Source of the DNA: Lithobates sylvaticus
Taxonomy: Eukaryota > Chordata > Amphibia > Anura > Ranidae
Length of the DNA: 64,000 bases
Direction: 5' to 3'
Assembly: GCA_028564925.1 (NCBI GenBank)
Contig: CM053031.1
Location: forward strand, 162,046,726 to 162,110,725
Shown: piece after piece, positions 43,385 to 54,932 of the stretch
How the letters are laid out: every line of letters begins with the position of its first letter
How positions within the stretch are numbered: position 1 is the stretch's first letter
Position numbers and translations under genes: made by a program
Notes under the pieces: generated by a model
Seen by the model: the letters and a program-made list of their open reading frames with translations, nothing else
Database searches by the model: none
Told to the model about the DNA's origin: nothing

Positions 43385-44290
43385 GCATTACAGGCCTCCT
43401 CAGACGACTGTCCAGAGCACTGAGCAGCATTTACAGGCCTCCCAAGTCCCAACTGTTCATAGACCAGAACACTGTGTGTGGCATTACAGGCCTCCTCAGA
43501 TGCCCGCTTAGAGCACTGTGTGCATTACAGGCCTCCCCAGACTGTCCAGAGCACTGTGTGCATTACAGGCTTCCTCAGACCGTCCAGAAAACTCACTGTG
43601 CATTATAGTCCTGCTCAGACCGTCAAGTGCACTCACTGTTCATTACAGGCCTCCTGAGACAGTCCAGAGCACTCACTGTGCATTACAGGCCTTTTCAGAC
43701 CGTCCAGAGCACTGTGTGCATTACAGGCCTTTCTCAGACTGTCCATAGCACTGTGTGCATGTCAGGGCTGGGCTCAGCCCTTCCTTCTCTGAGCTGGCCA
43801 CCCAATTGCCAGCTCCTATCTCTCCACAGTTACTCAGCTGTTGATATCCTGCTCGTCAGCCCTGCCTACTTAAGCCGTCCAGCCCAGAGGATCTCTGCCT
43901 TTGCCTTAGTCAACATCACAGAGACGCTCTCCTGCATTCCTGTTAAAAGACTTGCTTGGCTGACATCCCTTCTGGCTCCAGATCCTGCTTGCTGTTTTAC
44001 TACGCTCATCTCCAGCTCCCTGACGTTTGGCTTGCCTGACTATCCATTCCGGTTCCTGAACTCTGGCTATGTTTTGACTAGGTTTGTTCTATTTACTTTT
44101 ATTATTAAACAAGTGTGATTTAATGGTACTTCTGTCTCGGTCTGATTTCATGGTTTCTGACAGTGCATTACAGGCCTCCTCAGACCATCCAGAGCACTCA
44201 CTGTGTGCATTACAGGCCTCCTCAGACTGTCCAGAGCACTCACTGCACATTGTTATGTGCAGTGAGTGCTCTGGACGGTCTGAGGAGGTC
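43385..44290. repeat. Minisatellite, about 38-bp units, split by a solo LTR
   Basis: About ten units before the LTR (43385-43759) and three after (44163-44290), built from GCATTACAGGCCTCCTCAGAC and GTCCAGAGCACT, given here as two blocks. The last unit is followed by an inverted one (GTGCAGTGAGTGCTCTGGAC near 44262-44280). It is interrupted at 43760-44162. Confidence 0.9.
43755..44167. mobile_element. Solo LTR (43760-44162)
   Basis: A 403-bp sequence from TGTCAGGG to TTCTGACA, beginning TG and ending CA, flanked by the 5-bp duplication GTGCA (43755-43759, 44163-44167). It has an ATTAAA poly(A)-type signal near 44104. No internal retroelement sequence remains, so it is the product of LTR-LTR recombination. 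Family (gypsy or ERV) not determined; fossil, age unknown. Confidence 0.88.
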
Positions 44291-44595
44291 TTCCCCTAAT
44301 TCAACCCCACAGATACAAATACACAACTGACTCTAAGGAACAACAGGCAAGGGAGGAGGCCATAGAAAAATGGATTGGCGCACCAGATTACCAGCCGGAC
44401 TGATCTGCTGCTTTATGCTGTTTGGGTAGATCCTCAGCTTGCGGCATTTTGAAAGAAACCAAAAGACTGGCTGCTTTGATGTGGAAGGTGCTTCTTACAC
44501 TTCGTGTGATTTTTTTCAATGTTCTCCGTTTCCACATCTTCAGACAGATCCTCATCTTGTGTGTGTGTGTGTGTGGGGGGGGGGGGGGTTCTTAC
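44291..44595. other. Unassigned, with (TG)n/G-run at 44559-44589
   Basis: No gene supported. A TG repeat running into a G tract lies next to the exon fragment that follows. Confidence 0.4.
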
Positions 44596-44732
44596 TTCAC
44601 GGGCATGCTCCTCTGCCTTTTTAAGCAGTTTCTGAATATTATCATCAGCGACATCAACAAGAGTTTCACAGACAGTAGGGTTGACAAAACAAGCAGCTGC
44701 TGCAAGTGGTGAGAACATTTCATCAGTTGGAT
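44596..44732 (-). pseudogene. hAT-type transposase exon fragment
   Basis: Minus-strand stretch of 137 bp bounded by an acceptor (TTCATTCCTAG) and a donor (GAA before GTAAGA). It reads DPTDEMFSPLAAAACFVNP then TVCETLVDVADDNIQKLL. The PLAAAACFVNP pattern resembles the LDP/LNP segment of hAT transposases. It may be the next exon of the transposase fragment at 53802-54230, now separated by later insertions. Moderate to low certainty. Confidence 0.4.
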
Positions 44733-44807
44733 CTAGGAATGAATGAAGCAAAACGTTGGTTCACATTAGCTTTCATTGTCTGTGCAATTGTGGCAAGATC
44801 TTGGTCG

Positions 44808-45106
44808 CTAGTGTTCTGTTTAACCCTTTTGCCGCCAGGTCCGTACGTTGTACAGACCTAACGGTGGGGGGTATTGCACACAATCCAGTGGCTGCAGCCA
44901 CTGTGATTTTGTGTGAAACTGACATGCAGCCTCCTGCCTGTCAGATGAGAGCAATCAGGCAGCAGCGGTGCCGCCTGATCGCTTTCACCTGACAGGCAGG
45001 AGGCTGCCTGTCAGTTTCACACACAATCCCAGTGGCTGCAGCCACTGTGCCTTAGGTCTGTACAATGTACGGAAATGGCGGCAAAAGGGTTAAACAGAAC
45101 ACTAGC
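44808..45106. mobile_element. Near-perfect palindromic MITE
   Basis: Inverted repeat about 130 bp per arm. The left arm starts GCTAGTGTTCTGTTTAACCC and continues TTTTGCCGCC; the right arm is the reverse complement. TTAA sits inside both arms (44820-44823, 45090-45093), so an inner TTAA-type element may be flanked by a palindromic target. No gene. Confidence 0.8.
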
Positions 45107-47349
45107 TACCACTCACGCACCCCCAAGACCGGCCCCCCCCCCCCCCGCTCGCCATGCTTACCGGGCTCCGCTTGCCCATCAGAGGGCCCGGGAAGTCATG
45201 GCGGTTAGAGGGTGTTGTGAATTTATGAAGAATAAGACATTTAATATTTACTGGCAGAGATGTGAGATTATAGTAGGCCTCAAAATGAAGTGAACTATTT
45301 CTCTTGAAAACCTTCCAGAGAAAAGAAGAGGAGCTCATGTTCTCTTTTACAAGTCTCCAATACGTCAACTATTGAAAAGTTTTACAAGCCTGTATTGAGA
45401 CAGAAACTTGCATGAACAATAAGGTCCCATTTCAAAAAACAAAGGAGATGGGTTCCTATCTGGGGGGGGGGGGGGGGTAAATACAACTACAAAACCTTTA
45501 ACTCAACTCAAGGAGAATTTGAGTAAATATGTCTTATTGTATCGGAGGACGATATGGCTTCCCTAGTCAAACCATGATGTTGACTCAGGCTTGTTCCACA
45601 AAACAATGGCTGAGAGACTCCAGTTAATTATATGCCAGTGTGGCAACAGTCACAGAAACCAAAGTGGAATGACAAATACATGTATCTGGAATATGTTATG
45701 TTACAATGTTAAAATGGATGTTATAAGATTCATATACCAGAGTCATCCACATCTTTTTATAAGCCATTCAAATTATATGTAGGTCACAAAAGAGATATTA
45801 TAATTTTAGTATCTGATGTTTTGATGAAATTTGTTATAAAGAAAATATATATGAAAGTATGATTATAAATAGAAGTGTTTTAGAAACAAATTAGTATTAT
45901 GAAAAACATATAATCGTGATTATAACTGTATAATAATTTAGCCTATGTTGAGAGAAACAAATATTGATTGGATACCCAAATTATACATGTATCCATATAG
46001 ATAATAATTGTATGTGATTTTGATTAATATATATAACCTGTGTCCGTTTTAAATGGACTAAACTTTTATAGATATACAGTGATATACATATATATAACCA
46101 TTTTATGCAAGTGATTAATCAATAATTATGCTAAGCGTATTTTATAGTATGTTGGTTACTAGGATCCCCAAATACTAAAGCTATAGATTATTTTCATTAA
46201 GATACAAATAATACACAATATAAAAATAAATATATTACTTAAAGAGATAAAACCCAAACACATGTGAGACACCTGGTGGTTGAAGGTGCTATTACCTTAA
46301 AAGCATTTAGACTCCTAGAAAAAGGTAATCATTAAGTTTTGCCTGCCAATAAGGAGAGAACACATACCTCTTGGGCAGAACTTATTATAATTTTATAATC
46401 TTATTGTTTGAGAGGGTATTTAAGAAGCAAGAAAGATACCATAGGGAGGAGAGCCCACCTGAGAGCCTGAGAGGAAGCTCAGGGATTCACCCTGGGAGAG
46501 GCTCAGGGACCTACCCTGAGGAAGGGACACTGGAAGAAAACACATATTCCCAGACAGACTGACACCCATGCACCATGCATGAATACCGATTTTAACATTC
46601 AAGAAGATTCCTGAACCTGGCAGCCATCTTAAAAATCCTGGTAACCAGCAATCCAGACAAATAGCCATTTTGGAATGGGTAAATATGTCATGTTGATTTT
46701 ATCTGGTATGTTCTCTTAACTATTGATGTATTGAATATTCTACTATGGATAATCCATTCTCCAGAATCAATAACCGCCTTTTAGATTTTTTCTCTAAAAT
46801 TCAATTTTTCATTAGATATTACTTTTGCAAAGTTGCCACTTTTATTGACAAACAAATGTCTAATTTATTTCACATTGTTCAACGTTACTTACCTGCAGCA
46901 TAGTAACGGCTGGGTGTGTGAAATACAGACATTCTGTTTAATTGTCAAGTATCATAAGGTTATTGATTCTACTGAATAAGTTATCATGGTGATATCATGT
47001 CCAAGGTACTACTACGCCCATTTTGAGGGTGTTTCCATTAATTGTCAAAATGTTCAAGTAATGCAATCTGTATTTTAATTTCATGTAAATATTTGTTTTC
47101 TGTCAACCAATAAATGTAACTATTTTGTATGATCACTCGTCTCCGTGAATAAGTTTCACATATATAGACTGTGTCATATAGATTGATTTTGTATCTTAAA
47201 AATATCTTCGTTAAAAATTACTTAATAAATATGTGCGGGAACTGTCCTTAAAAAGCACAACAAGGGCAAGAAGAGCAGATACACGTCTGCTCTCCTCCCC
47301 TTCTTGCAGTGACCTGGAAAGCGACGTCTCTGACATTTCTGGGTCACGT
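45107..47349. other. AT-rich region without identified features
   Basis: About 2.2 kb with no supported gene or element. A C run (45127-45147) and a G run (45462-45477) are present. A TATA-like GTATTTAAG at about 46416 and an AATAAATGTAA signal at 47110 could belong to an old repeat, but I could not define ends. Confidence 0.5.
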
Positions 47350-47820
47350 GACCAGTGTAGTCCAAATGACCCCCATATATTAAACTGTTATGCACCTATA
47401 CCCCAACCCACTTTATTACCCACCTAAAATAACTGAGACCACACCTTGCTTTGCAGTATAAATGGCCATAACAGCTTTTTTTAAACAATCCAACCAAAAA
47501 AACTCCAATATCAAATATAAACATAAAAAAACACACACCATAAACATTTTACCCCAGTCTGTTTGTCTCTGACGGCGACCCACCTTTTACCATATATACC
47601 ACCACGCACTGCGGGACCATTTTAAAACCTGATTAGGCCTCCAGCTGTAGCCGCTCAGAGACACCCCCTTTCCCGCAGTGCCACTATTACCGTATTCCAT
47701 CCACCTTGCTGGAATACACCGGAGGGGCTCATACTGCTGATGAGCCCCCCACCCCTTTTTCATCACCTACGTTTTACTGCCACCGTCAGAGACCAACAAG
47801 CAACACCGCCACAGTCCAAA
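47350..47820 (-). repeat. Ngaro copy 2, long end repeat
   Basis: Comparable in position and motifs to the 540-bp repeat of copy 1 (GTGTAG, AAATGGCCATAACAGC, the CACTGC and CACCGGAGGGGC stretches, GAGCCCCCCAC). Single copy. Confidence 0.7.
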
Positions 47821-47832
47821 AGGGTGACAAAC

Positions 47833-48471
47833 TTACTCTTGAGGGCACCTCCACACCCGCAGGGCCCTTTGAATCCCCTCCTGCAAGCCCATTGTCCAGA
47901 GGTCAATCCCCACATCTGAAAGATGAACTCCATCCTTCCTCAAATAGAGCCCAACATTTGTCTCCAATTCCTTATGCCTGATTACTAAGCCTCCATTCTT
48001 AACCACAAACTGCCCCACCACTTTGTTTATACGTATGCGGGTCTTCTAAATGCTCGCCACTGACCTAGCCAATCGCCAAACTGTCCATGCGACGATGTCA
48101 GACCACAGCAATAGAGTATCAGGAAAGTTCACTTTCAACTGTAAAAAATCTGACTTGATGTCCGCGATCAGATCCGTGACCGGGCGGACCCTCAGGTCAT
48201 TGCCCCCTGCGCGTATTACCAAGACATCGGGAGGTCTGTCTAAACTTGCATACCTCACCACCTCCTGTACTACTCTCTCCCACTTCATCCCGGGCATACC
48301 CAACCATTGCACATAAGCTTCCCTCCGTGATATGCCCAATTGTCTGCTATCCGGCCTAACATCTCCTCTCCTGGCCCCCCAACACACATAAGAGTGACTG
48401 AGGATCCAGACGAGGCACGTGGAACCTCCATCTAAAATGAGATGACAAACAAAAAAGGTAGCAATACCCAT
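47833..48471 (-). pseudogene. Ngaro copy 2 SGNH-fold hydrolase
   Basis: Same accessory protein as at 5116-5748: LVWILSHSYVCW, IRAGGNDL and DGVHLSDVG are preserved. Broken at about one place. Conservation of the blocks between divergent copies supports function in the family. Confidence 0.8.
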
Positions 48472-48559
48472 TATACCTTACAACTTACTGACAACCTCAT
48501 TCCAGCCACCATGCGAATCCTGCCTACCCCCACCCTTTTCTTTGTTTTTTTTTGTTTTT

Positions 48560-49529
48560 TTATTCAACCACCATTTGCGGCCTAATATAGGTACGGAATC
48601 TCCTCGATTCCCACCTCCCGATCCTTCGCACCATCGCCTCATCCAACCCACATCTGGCAGCTTTGGTAGCCACCTCTATGCAGAAGGAGTGTGAAGCGTA
48701 TTGTGCCCCGTCCAAGCCCGCCCTTGTAAGGCATTTTCTGAACACCGAAACAAACTGGAACTTTGACAAATAGGACCCATCCTTATGCCTCAAGGATGGC
48801 CCTCCCCCAGTCGTTCTGACCCTCATAAATTCCCGCACCGCTACCACGGGGCATACCTCGGACCCCGGCAGTGTAAACAGCCAAACATCTACCCCTTTAC
48901 CTTGTTGGTCCGTTTTTGACCTCTGCGGCCTACAACACACCCTGTCCAGTACATCCCGCTCCAGAATCCCCCCTACCCCTACCCACGATGGGCTCACCAA
49001 TTCCCCTATCTGGAATGCCCCATAAAATGCCAGCGAGAGCGCTGCCGTAAACAGTAGGACCTCGAAGCTTGAGGTACACACTGCACCTAACATCCCACAG
49101 ATGGTCATCAAATTGGCAAATGTGACAGGCCGTCTCTTATCCATTTTCTTGTGACCCTTCCTGAAACCCTTTATTGCCTGTTTCACCCAAAAATCTTTAG
49201 TTGCGTCCTCTCCCCCCATCAGCTTGAAAAGGAATGACAGGCCTGCCATCTTTCGCTCAATGGCAGAGAACGATTCCCCCACTTTCCATGTTCCGAGACA
49301 CGAAATACAACACCAACAACCTTACCTCTGCCCTGTCCTTGCCAATCCCGGCCTCCTGTACCAGTAACAACCACTCTTTCCATACCTTACTGTAATACGC
49401 CCACGTGGACTCGCTTACTGACTGCCGAATCCATCCCGCAGCGACTCCAATGCCAGCTCCCAGATCCAATCCGGGCAAGGAACTCCTTCCTTCTCTGCTC
49501 CTGGGGCCAGCTCTCTGAACCTGTCCCAC
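48560..49529 (-). pseudogene. Ngaro copy 2 tyrosine recombinase
   Basis: Recombinase of the phage-integrase type with GAFQIGELVSP, YASHSFCIEVAT and IGRWESRRFRTYIRP at the catalytic positions of copy 1. Fossil; broken. Confidence 0.8.
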
Positions 49530-51136
49530 TGAAATCGAGACTGTGTGTCAGCCAGCGTATTGTCCAGGCCAGGGATGTGAACAGCACATATGAAAATGTT
49601 CAATTGCAAGCACCTCAACACCAACCTACGCAATAGCCTTATTACTGGTGGTGATGACGCCGACATGCGGTTGATCACCTGGACCACTCCCATGTTGTCG
49701 CAATTCAATCTCAATTTCAGGTTCCGACAAGCTTCCCCCCACAGTTCAATTGCCAGTACTACTGGAAAATGTTCCAGTAGCACCAGGTTACACGAAAACC
49801 CTGCGTCTACCCATGACTGTGGGCAAGGTTCCGCACTCCACTGCCTCTGGAAAAAAGCATCATAACCCGTGGATCCTGCCACATCCGTAGCTAATTCCAT
49901 GTCAAAGTTACTCACCGGGCCCCACATCCACACCGATCTGCCATTGTATGACTCCAGAAACTCATACCACACATTCAAATCCTCCCGGTGTTCCTTGGTA
50001 AGCCTAACAAAATGCGTAGGTGCCTTGATCCCTACAGTAGCCGCCGACAGCCGTTCGCAGAACACTCTCCCCATCGGGATTATCCTACAAGTGAAATTCA
50101 ACTTACCCCGTAATGACTGCAGAGCCCACAACTGGACTTTCCGCAGTCCGTGGATCCCTCAAATTTTTTTTGTAAGTCTTCCAACTTACTTCTGAGCAGG
50201 CGACACTCCATTGCTTCTGCATCTATCACTATTCCCAAAAAACTGAGTTCTGTCATCGGGCCTTCAGTTTTTTCAGCTGCCAAAGGCACTCCAATTCTGC
50301 CCGCGATGTGCTGCAATGTAGAGCGTAAAATCGCACCCACAGCGGAGGCAGGGGGGCCAATGCACAGAAAGTCATCCAAATAACGTATGACCGAATCTAG
50401 GCCCGACACGTCCCTAACCACCCACTCCAAAAATGAGCTAAACGCCTCAAACATGGCACAAGAAATTGAGCAACCCATAGGTAAGCATTTGTCCACATAG
50501 AACTGCTCTTGCCAACAACAACCCAACAGCCGGAAACTATCCGGATGCACCGGAAGCAAGCGGAACGCAGATTCTATGTCTGACTTTGCCATCAGTGCCC
50601 CCTTACCATATCTCCTAACCCACTGTACTGCCACGTCGAATTACGTGTAAGACGCAGTGCATGCCTCTGTATCGATAAAATCGTTCACCGAACCCCCTTT
50701 TGGAAATGACAAGTGATGAATAAGTCGGAAATTGATTGGTTCCTTCTTAGGCACCGCCCCCAAGGGTGAAACCACCAGGTCCTGCAAAGGTTTGTCCGCG
50801 AACAGCCCCCCGTGTGACCCAAGGCCACTTCCTTTGCCAGCTTCTCTCCCACCACCCCGCGTGTTGCAATGCAGATTTCAGATTCCTTGCCAGTGGTGGA
50901 ACCACTGCCAATGAACACAGTATATGAAAACCCTGCTTGAACTCCGCGGCCAGCAGCCTTGCAGCTTCCTTGTCCGGATACCTATTTAGAAAAGGCTGCA
51001 TCCTTTCCCCCTTCACCGGAGTAATCCCTTTTGTGAGCAGGCTCGTTGGAACGCTTCCCTTTTTTGAAGCATCGGGACAATGGGTGGGCTCCCCCACATC
51101 CTGAGCACTCGTGCTTAAATTTACAGGATCCCCCAA
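49415..51136 (-). pseudogene. Ngaro copy 2 reverse transcriptase/RNase H
   Basis: RT with AKSDIESAFRLLPVHPDS, LPMGCSISCAMFEAF and RYLDDFLCIGP; RNase H with ATDVAGSTGYDAFF and NCDNMGVVQVIN, ending in LADTQSRFQWD. Close in plan to copy 1. Fossil; several breaks. Confidence 0.85.
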
Positions 51137-52824
51137 ATTTGCAAGAGCCTTTATTGTACTGCCAGCACACCCCCCGCTTTTTTATGGCCGAAAGTCCTGA
51201 GGCATGTGCCTTCCTGGCCCCCCCTTGAAGAAACTGTGGTGGGGCCCTCGCCGATGACATAGGTCGCATCCAGAGGCTGATGTCCTTGTGGTCCCAGCGA
51301 AGGGAAGGAAGAACCACCGTATACCCTGTGTGCATCCCCGATTGCATCCATATAACAAAATAACGCAGAGCAATGCTCGCGGTTCTTTTCCCCAATTGCA
51401 CTCGCCATAATGGCAAATGCCTGAAGCCAGTTTACAAATGTCCGTGGAATCAACCTATACCTCCTTTTTTCCTCGTCCTCTTTTTTGGAGCCATCCGGTT
51501 TTACCCTATCAAGGATAAATTTCTCCAAGGGCAATAGTGAAAAAATCTCCAAGGGCAATTTCTCCAAGGGCAATAGTGAAAAAATCTCTACGTACTCACC
51601 CTTGTAAATCTTATCTCGGACCTCCTGCTTTAAGTGTGCTCCCAGCGGACCCTTAAAACACACATAAACCTCACACTTTGCCGCATCTACAATCCTTACC
51701 ACATCTATCCTGGCTGTTGGCTCTGCACCCCCTTTTGCCCCCCCCTTTTCAGGGCCCGTCCCCCCCTCCACTGTCCCCGGGGGGGTTTGTCATATGCTAG
51801 ATGTCTCCGCATCTCCTTCCGCTTTCCCAGTTACCAAACCCGTCCAAGGGGCCACCTGTGGTGGCTGGTCCTGCCCTGTCGAATCCACCCACCAAGGCCC
51901 TCAATCCCTCCAGTAAATCCTTCAGTTGTGCCCCTGATCCAGAACTGGCAGGCCCTTTTGCCGCCAAATGCTGGTTGTCCCCACTGTACCCGCTGATACG
52001 ACCCCAAGTAAATCATTCAGTGCATTAGTCAAAGATAAGTTAGTAGTGGACTTACCAGGCTGTCTGGGAGCTCGCCCCACCCCCTCTGTGCTGGTCTCTC
52101 TTGCTGGCACTTGTTGTTTCTCTGCCTCTGACACCCCCTCTTCCGACCGTTCGTCTTGCTCCATGACCGGTGGCGTTGTCAGCCCCCCGGGTGAAGTGGC
52201 CCCGGAGGCCGTAGCATTCTGGCTGTTTGAGGGCCGACTCGCTCCTGCAGCTGCGCCCCTTACTGCTCCGCCACTTGGAGTCGCCCTGGCTGTACACTGA
52301 TCGGCCTGCTTGTGACCACCACCGCCATCTTGTCCTTGCGCCCACCTCTCTGTTAGGCCCTGCCCACTCACGGCCTTGATGGCTGCTCTTGTCCCCACTC
52401 TGATGGCTGCTGCTTCCTCTCTCCTCCCCCTGATACCCCCGGGTCACTGCTGTCCTTATGGGATAACTCCCCACTATGTCGCCTGTGAACCCCAGGCGGG
52501 GAAGCGGCGCCATAACGTCCCGTGGCCCCACCCCCCGCAGTAGGCTCGCGCTGTGCGCAATGCACGGGCCCTGTAGACGCCTGCTGCAGTGTCCGCTTTG
52601 CTGGAGGTGCCGATCGTTCCTCCCGCAGGCTCCGTGTCTGCCGGGTGGGCCATGATGGCGGCCCAGGTGAAAAGCGCCAGAGGCCGCACCCTCCGCGCAC
52701 GAGGGGTCTCTTCCACGCCCGCTTCTTCCTCTATCAGTGCACCGACTTGCCTGTGCAGCCAGTCCAGACCTCTTGTCGCGGCCGCAGCCCTCAATCTTGC
52801 CAGGATGGTGTCTATGTCAGCCAT
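50982..52824 (-). pseudogene. Ngaro copy 2 gag region
   Basis: Begins with ADIDTILARLRAAAATRGL, matching the start of copy 1. A Pro/Ser/Arg-rich part is followed by a better-kept central domain (RIDVVRIVDAAKCEVYV; YRLIPRTFVNWLQAFAIM). The C-terminus has the same zinc pair as copy 1: CCCH (CWQYNKGSCKFGGSCKFKH) and then C-x2-C-x3-H-x4-C. Fossil; several breaks. Confidence 0.75.
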
Positions 52825-52844
52825 GGTGGTGGAGAAGCAGTGAA

Positions 52845-53070
52845 GAAAACTGCCTCCTCCTGTATCTTCTGACTGCCCTGTCCTAACTCCTCCTTTCCTT
52901 TATATAATGCCACTCCCCTTCACCAAAAGTTCCTATTTCCCCCTCCCCTTTAGACACTCCTAATATCCCTTTCTGATTAACCCTTTCTGTGTCTCCTTAT
53001 CCACACTGTCATGCCTGGCCTTCCCTTATCATTCCTGTCTGTCATTTTCTCTCCGGGCCTCACTTTCTCT
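52845..53070 (-). repeat. Ngaro copy 2, short end repeat (5' end of element)
   Basis: Resembles the 206-bp repeat of copy 1: AAAACTGCCTCCTCCTGT, then TATAATGCCACTCCCC and CACTGTCATGCCTGGCC. The outer limit is approximate. Confidence 0.65.
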
Positions 53071-53084
53071 GTGTCCCCGACTCG

Positions 53085-53801
53085 CTTTGCCGGTGTAGGA
53101 TGTTTTGCAAAGCGATCTGCACTGCAAAATATTTAGTGAAATACAGGAGAGATATGCAGGGTATATTAGACCCTGCATATCTCAAAGAGAACCTGTCACC
53201 AAAAAAGCATCACATAGGGGACTGTTTATCCCCTATGTGATGAAAAAGAAAGGTAAATAAAAAAAATAAAGTTACACCCAAGCACATAAGGTGCGTCCAC
53301 GCGTGAAACCGTCTATTGCGATACACATGTTGCATATCGCCGCGTACACCAGAGTAAAAGCAATAATTCAAGCATCAGACCTCCTCCGTAACACTAAACT
53401 AATAACTATAGGGGGTCTTTGAAGCATCGCCTATAGAAAATATAGGGTACTGAAGTTTGACGCCATTTCTCAGGTGCAAAAATATTCAAGGTTTGGCATG
53501 TTTGGTAAGTTTGGCATGTTTCTCTGCGCAACCTCATCTTTTAAATTTTACCAAAAATTTGGGTAATTTATCTGCCCTAAAATTCACGTTAGTGTGTTTT
53601 TTTTTACTAAAATATTGCTTTCCTTAGACTTTTGCGGTAATATCATGCAACATAAAAAATTGGAACTGCCGCTATTTTATTCTCTAGGGTGTCTGCTTTC
53701 AGAAAATATATAATGTTTGGGGTTTTGTGTAATCTTCAGGCCTAAAATGATTTTTGAATCGTGTGCAAAAGAACCCTAAAACGGCTCTGGCAGCGAAAGG
53801 G
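53085..53801. mobile_element. TTAA-type MITE debris
   Basis: Non-coding. The right end CGGCTCTGGCAGCGAAAGGGT resembles piggyBac-like MITE ends (reverse CCCTTTCGCTGCC), and the middle (GACCTCCTCCGTAACACTAA near 53384) matches a stretch near 63935. TTAA itself is not preserved at the right junction. Confidence 0.45.
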
Positions 53802-54282
53802 TCCTCCAGGTGGCAGAGTAGATCAAAGAGGGCAAGGAAAGCCAGGGACATGGTGTCACTATAGAGGGTTTTAATATGTTCTGCAAAAGGCAGCAGTAGG
53901 TTTACAATAATGTGAGCTTTTGCCATTCACTAGGGAGCAAGCTGTCCCATCCCATGTTTGTGATTTGGCAGACCAACTCTCTCAGTTTGAGGAATCTTCC
54001 GATCATGTTGAATATGCTTGAATGTGCTCCATTACCTTCTGTGTTGCAATGGAAGACTTGAAAAAAGACTTGGAAAAGGTTCACTATTGATCTTGCTTCA
54101 TCAAGGATTCTCTTAACACTTGCCTCCTTCTGCACCATGTGCACTACAAGTTGTGAGGTATGCAGTATGTACCACACACAGTGTCCATTCCCTGTCGATA
54201 TGTTGGTACCTAACAAGAGAAACACTGCCAAATAAGCATAAAGTATAGAAAAGGTTATCATTTCCATTCTAACCCTCAACAT
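53802..54282 (-). pseudogene. hAT-type transposase fragment
   Basis: Minus-strand sequence resembling the later core of ZBED-like hAT transposases: HTSQLVVHMVQKEASVKRIL and DEARSIVNLF, a LLPSEWQKLTLL segment, and in a second frame VNLLLPFAEHIKTLYSDTMS with ALFDLLCHLED. The frame changes between the two parts near 53920. An acceptor-like TTCTCTTGTTAG precedes GTNISTG. Cut on the right of the gene by MITE debris at 53801. Confidence 0.65.
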
Positions 54283-54563
54283 CTTATGGGAATGCTTTTA
54301 CACAAGATTAGGGATGAGCCGAACACCCCCAGGTTCGGTTCGCAACAGGACCTGCGAACGGACCAAAAATTTGCACAAACTTTAGAACCCCATTAAAGTC
54401 TATGGGACTCGAACGTTCGAAATCAAAAGTGCTAATTTTAAAGGCTAATATGCAAGTTATTATCCTAAAAAGGGTTTGGGGACTCGGGTCCTGCCCCAGG
54501 GGACATGTATCAATGCAAAAAAAAGTTTTAAAAAAGGTCGTTTTTTCTGGAGCATTGATTTTA

Positions 54564-54932
54564 CTTTTCAATCAGTTTTTATTGAATTTCATAACATACA
54601 GTAAAGATGCAAATTACACATTGTATGCCGTTAAAATAAATTAACTCAGAATAGCACTTAAATAATGTCAACTCAATTATCAATGAAGTGTTACAGAACA
54701 AGAATTACTGTTATTAAAATGCTACAAAACGCAATACATTCAATATAGAAATATAAGATCAATATAGTAACATAAGATCAAATAGAAGTATATGTCCTCT
54801 AGACACCCCCATGGGGACTACACTGTGTCTAAGAGGAGAACGTTGCCACAATAATAGAACTTATCCAGGAACCTGTGTCCATACTCTAGAACCCAGAGGC
54901 AAAAGTGTATATCAATCTGTTAGATATGAGTG
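54564..54932 (-). other. L1 3' UTR
   Basis: Non-coding AT-rich end of the L1, with AATAAA at about 54572-54577 on the minus strand. Confidence 0.7.

Larger units (their letters stand above)
47350..53070 (-). mobile_element. Ngaro-type tyrosine-recombinase retroelement, copy 2
   Basis: Second Ngaro element, minus strand, with the same order: short end repeat, gag, RT/RNase H, recombinase, SGNH hydrolase, long repeat. The ends are recognisable by their layout but quite divergent from copy 1, so it is a different subfamily. Only one short and one long repeat are present, and the inner repeats are missing. It is fairly old and broken, with perhaps six or more breaks. Ends are approximate. Confidence 0.85.

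Noticed and set aside
45107-47349. A possible old LTR, from a TATA-like box and an AATAAA signal
   Set aside because: I could not find TG/CA ends, a flanking duplication or a second copy.
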